Assembly: GCA_902785705.1 (NCBI GenBank) | Contig: CACZZN010000005.1 | Span: forward strand, 162,614 to 226,613 | Source of the DNA: an uncultured Veillonellaceae bacterium | GTDB taxonomy: Bacteria; Bacillota; Negativicutes; Selenomonadales; Selenomonadaceae | Length of the DNA: 64,000 nucleotides | Reading direction: 5' to 3' | Shown: one piece after another, positions 61,851-64,000 of the stretch | Position numbering within the stretch: position 1 is the stretch's first letter | How the letters are laid out: each line of letters opens with the position of its first letter | Notes under the pieces: generated by a model | Seen by the model: only the letters and a program-made list of their open reading frames with translations | Database searches by the model: none | What the model was told of the DNA's origin: nothing | Made by a program: the position numbers and the translations under genes

Positions 61851-61853
61851 TGC

Positions 61854-62264
61854 TCAGCAGACTGCCTCCTCCACATGTGCATCCTGCTCCAATGCCTTTT
61901 TCCAGAAATACTCCGTGATATGGATCTCCAGACTCTCAACCCCTGCCCGTGCCACTGCCAGCATCTCCAGGCCGAGGTTCCGAAGCATCTCAGCCACATT
62001 TGGGGAAATGCCGCAGTCACGCAGGTAACATGTCAGTGCTACATAATCCGAGCGGCTGGCCTCGCTGAAACTCCCCTCCGCATCATAAGCGATGAAGGAA
62101 GGCTGCTCCTCCGTCCCTGTGAAGACCAGAATGCGATCTGCACCGACGCCCAGCTTGCGATGTGCGAGCAAGGACAGTCCATTGCTGCCCGGCATGGCAT
62201 GATTTCTGCCGTCCAAGACCATGATTTCCACACCATCTATGATATAATGCCTTGCGAGCTTCAT
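61854..62264 (-). CDS. Short DapF-like protein lacking the catalytic cysteine
   Basis: A 136-residue protein that follows the N-terminal half of diaminopimelate epimerase: GVEIMVLDGRN (for GNDF.VVDG), LLAHRKLGVGADRILVF (for LA.R..G.G.D.L), and AYDAEGSFSEASRSDYVALTCYLRDCGI, where epimerases have NADGS...CGNG.RC. The Cys-Gly-Asn-Gly active site is replaced by Ser-Arg-Ser-Asp, and the second domain (with the second catalytic Cys) is missing. GGAGG lies 9 bases before the ATG, and a terminator follows, so it may be expressed. Either a decayed gene or a non-enzymatic derivative. Confidence 0.65.
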   Translation of the reverse strand: MKLARHYIIDGVEIMVLDGRNHAMPGSNGLSLLAHRKLGVGADRILVFTGTEEQPSFIAYDAEGSFSEASRSDYVALTCYLRDCGISPNVAEMLRNLGLEMLAVARAGVESLEIHITEYFWKKALEQDAHVEEAVC

Positions 62265-62387
62265 GCCGCAGCGCCTCCATTTCCATTTTCAGAACCCTGT
62301 TCCGATTTGATGGTTTCAGTATAACAGGCAAAATTCGATACGAAAACTTGAAAAATGCTTTCGATATTGCAAAAAATGCTGTCCTTG

Positions 62388-62513
62388 TTATTCCTTTCCA
62401 TTGAATCGAAGCCCCAGCATGGTGATATCATCGGACTGCTCGGCGCCTCCGGCATGCTGACGGACTTTTTCCAGCAGCTTCGACAAAATATCCCCGATTC
62501 TCTGATTCGCCGG
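62388..62513 (-). pseudogene. C-terminal remnant of a SpoIIE/PP2C-type phosphatase
   Basis: Forty-one codons read PANQRIGDILSKLLEKVRQH then AGGAEQSDDITMLGLRF and a TAA. GG..QSDDITML is the typical end of SpoIIE-family Ser/Thr phosphatases. No upstream phosphatase domain is present in any frame. The neighbouring 62520-62690 stretch has short open frames but no recognisable product. Confidence 0.6.
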
Positions 62514-62682
62514 CAAATGTCATTGACCTGATACATCGAAGAATTCGCCAAATATCCCCCTTTTCCTGCCAAACTGTACTTTTTGTCCATTATTGGCAAA
62601 AGCATGTGGAAAAAAATCGGCGCTACCGAAGCCACGCCGATAATTTGTCACTCGATTTGAATTGTCGTACCGTCCTTGAAAG
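62514..62682. other. stretch without a recognised gene
   Basis: Between the phosphatase remnant and the esterase gene. Several short overlapping minus-strand frames occur (one reads QGRYDNSNRVTNYRRGFGSAD), but none has a good ribosome site or a known pattern. It is probably decayed coding sequence. Confidence 0.4.
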
Positions 62683-63384
62683 TCATGTTGATATTTCATT
62701 CGTTCCGTTGTCATCATGGATAACCCAAGCAATTCCTTTTGCCATACGGCCCGCAGCGTTTTGAAAATGGTTGCCTTGGTTCATTTCCAATATGGTTTCC
62801 ATCCCCATTCCCCGGTACCAATTGTGCAGCCAACGCGTATTTTCCTCCACAGACTGCAGGATCCTGTTCCTCGAGTTCGCTTCCCTGTCGCCCAAGGAGA
62901 GATACATGCGGTCAGGCAGCCGTTTGGGCTTGTTCTCTTGTACATAACGCAAAAAATCTGGGAACCAGAAAGAGCCGGAAGCGCTGGCGATTCGAGAGAA
63001 CAGATCCGTTTGGTACATGGCATAAACGGCGAAGAGTCCCGCAAGGGAATATCCGGTCAATGCGATATATCGCGGTGCGCCGGATATTCGCTGCAGTATT
63101 TCGGGCAGGACATCATGGATCAGCTTGCCCAGATAGATGTCCGCACCCCCGGTGCAAGGCGTGTCGTTCTTGGAAATGGGCGGGATTGCCCACGGTGACA
63201 TTTCATCGTCCCAATCTATGCCGCCGATGGCAGCAAAGGAAAAATCTCTGTCCGTCCTCCGCCGCACCGCCTGATATACCTCGCCTCCTTCAGCCCCCAC
63301 CGTATGAAGAAGCACCAAGGGCGCGTGATCCCCTCGGGACGGGAAAAGCTGCACAGATTTTCCCACCACTTCCAGATGTTCCAT
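62683..63384 (-). CDS. Alpha/beta-hydrolase esterase (esterase D-like)
   Basis: A 233-residue soluble esterase-fold protein: LVLLHTVGAEGGEVY, the nucleophile elbow ALTGYSLAGLFAVYAMYQTD, SGSFWFPDF, LSLGDREANSR (Asp) and NQGNHFQNAAGRM (His). Resembles the putative-esterase family that includes siderophore/trilactone hydrolases such as Fes/IroE, though without the long N-terminal domain. It sits 20 bases after the HxlR regulator, so they form one unit. Confidence 0.85.
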   Translation of the reverse strand: MEHLEVVGKSVQLFPSRGDHAPLVLLHTVGAEGGEVYQAVRRRTDRDFSFAAIGGIDWDDEMSPWAIPPISKNDTPCTGGADIYLGKLIHDVLPEILQRISGAPRYIALTGYSLAGLFAVYAMYQTDLFSRIASASGSFWFPDFLRYVQENKPKRLPDRMYLSLGDREANSRNRILQSVEENTRWLHNWYRGMGMETILEMNQGNHFQNAAGRMAKGIAWVIHDDNGTNEIST

Positions 63385-63404
63385 ATTTTCCTCCGTTCTG
63401 CGGC

Positions 63405-63809
63405 CTATTTATCTTCCTTGGCTTCAAAGATTTCCTTCTCATACTTGAAGCCCCAGTTCATGATGGCATAGAACACGGGCAGAAGATCCCTGCCCATCTC
63501 CGTCAGGGAGTATTCCACATGGGGCGGGATTTCGTTGAACTGCTCACGATGCACCAAGCCATCCTCTTCCAGTTCCCGCAGGCTTTTGGTCAGCATGGTA
63601 TTGGTAATGCCGGGCAGATCCTTTTTCAGCTGCTCGAAACGGACGCTTTCATAGATGCACATCTCATACATCAACTGGGACTTCCATCGGCCTTGAAGCA
63701 TCACCAGGAGCGGAGTCACGGGGCAATGCCCGTTTTCCGTTACGATGCCATCCTTGATTTTCGTCAGATATTCCTCATAGCTCATGTATTCCTTTTGCCT
63801 TGCACTCAT
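63405..63809 (-). CDS. HxlR family transcriptional regulator
   Basis: A 134-residue winged-helix regulator: GHCPVTPLLVMLQGRWKSQLMYEM (with the Cys that senses redox or electrophiles in some members), RFEQLKKDLPGITNTMLTKSLRELEEDGLVHRE and VEYSLTEMGRDLLPV. The ATG at 63809 has GGGAG 8 bases upstream; the longer frame to 63929 is rejected. Likely controls the downstream esterase and perhaps a divergent gene beyond 64000. Confidence 0.92.
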   Translation of the reverse strand: MSARQKEYMSYEEYLTKIKDGIVTENGHCPVTPLLVMLQGRWKSQLMYEMCIYESVRFEQLKKDLPGITNTMLTKSLRELEEDGLVHREQFNEIPPHVEYSLTEMGRDLLPVFYAIMNWGFKYEKEIFEAKEDK

Positions 63810-64000
63810 GTTACCAACTCCCACAAATTTCAGGCCGGTATATAAATTATACCGCCTCCCATTCAAAGGGCAAGATTCTGCCGACAATTCCGTTGGGGAT
63901 ATGTTTACTGTGAAACATCTTGTAAGCACTCTGTAAAAAGGCGCAAACTACCCCAGTAGTATCAATGGACAATAAAAAATCCATATAGAGGGGACAAATA

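Overview
The window reads as chromosomal DNA of a diderm Firmicute of the class Negativicutes, most likely Selenomonadaceae. Three things point there. There is an outer-membrane porin with an N-terminal SLH domain and a C-terminal Phe (28.3-29.6 kb). There is an LPS-core heptose kinase (54.2-55.2 kb). These sit beside Firmicutes-style control elements: a valS T-box, a cobalamin riboswitch and tandem ARG boxes. No rRNA, tRNA or CRISPR array was seen. Most genes lie on the minus strand.

Layout. 0-11 kb holds folC and valS (T-box), an orphan hybrid histidine kinase, a small RHH regulator and a fused purL, followed by a palindromic MITE-like element. 11.4-17.8 kb holds a YhcH-like protein, an Lrp regulator overlapping an aminotransferase, ComFB, a ferredoxin-type aldo/keto reductase, nudC, a HAD hydrolase and a glyoxalase. 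17.8-21.3 kb is a decayed AT-rich mobile island: a hypothetical gene, a broken relaxase, MobC, an excisionase-like HTH protein, an orphan antitoxin and an IS21 remnant. The IS21 remnant abuts a decapitated thiM, which is followed by a thiamine-binding protein and thiE.

22.9-36.8 kb is the most interesting region. It contains two complete paralogous nickel/peptide-type ABC importers in tandem. The first is headed by a clear cobalamin riboswitch and, in the same direction, by a MATE exporter and an SLH porin. The second is divergent from a SAM methyltransferase. Read together, this is a candidate B12-responsive cobalt, corrinoid or metallophore traffic system crossing both membranes.

37.7-45.7 kb is a complete argCJBDFGH operon with an ArgR-type double operator over its promoter. 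45.8-53.9 kb holds a GT51 glycosyltransferase, a secreted protein, an Rrf2 regulator, rarA-dut-hfq-miaA, a metallo-hydrolase, thiN and an aminotransferase. 54-64 kb holds heptose kinase, a GntP-type permease, an unusual pair (an XpaC-like membrane protein plus a small protein with an internal duplication), a secreted alpha/beta hydrolase, a sugar epimerase, a tartrate/D-malate-type dehydrogenase, a short DapF-like protein lacking the catalytic Cys, a SpoIIE-phosphatase remnant, an esterase and an HxlR regulator.

All functional calls come from reading the sequence and from family knowledge; no database search was run. Starts were chosen by ribosome binding sites and by overlap with the preceding gene.
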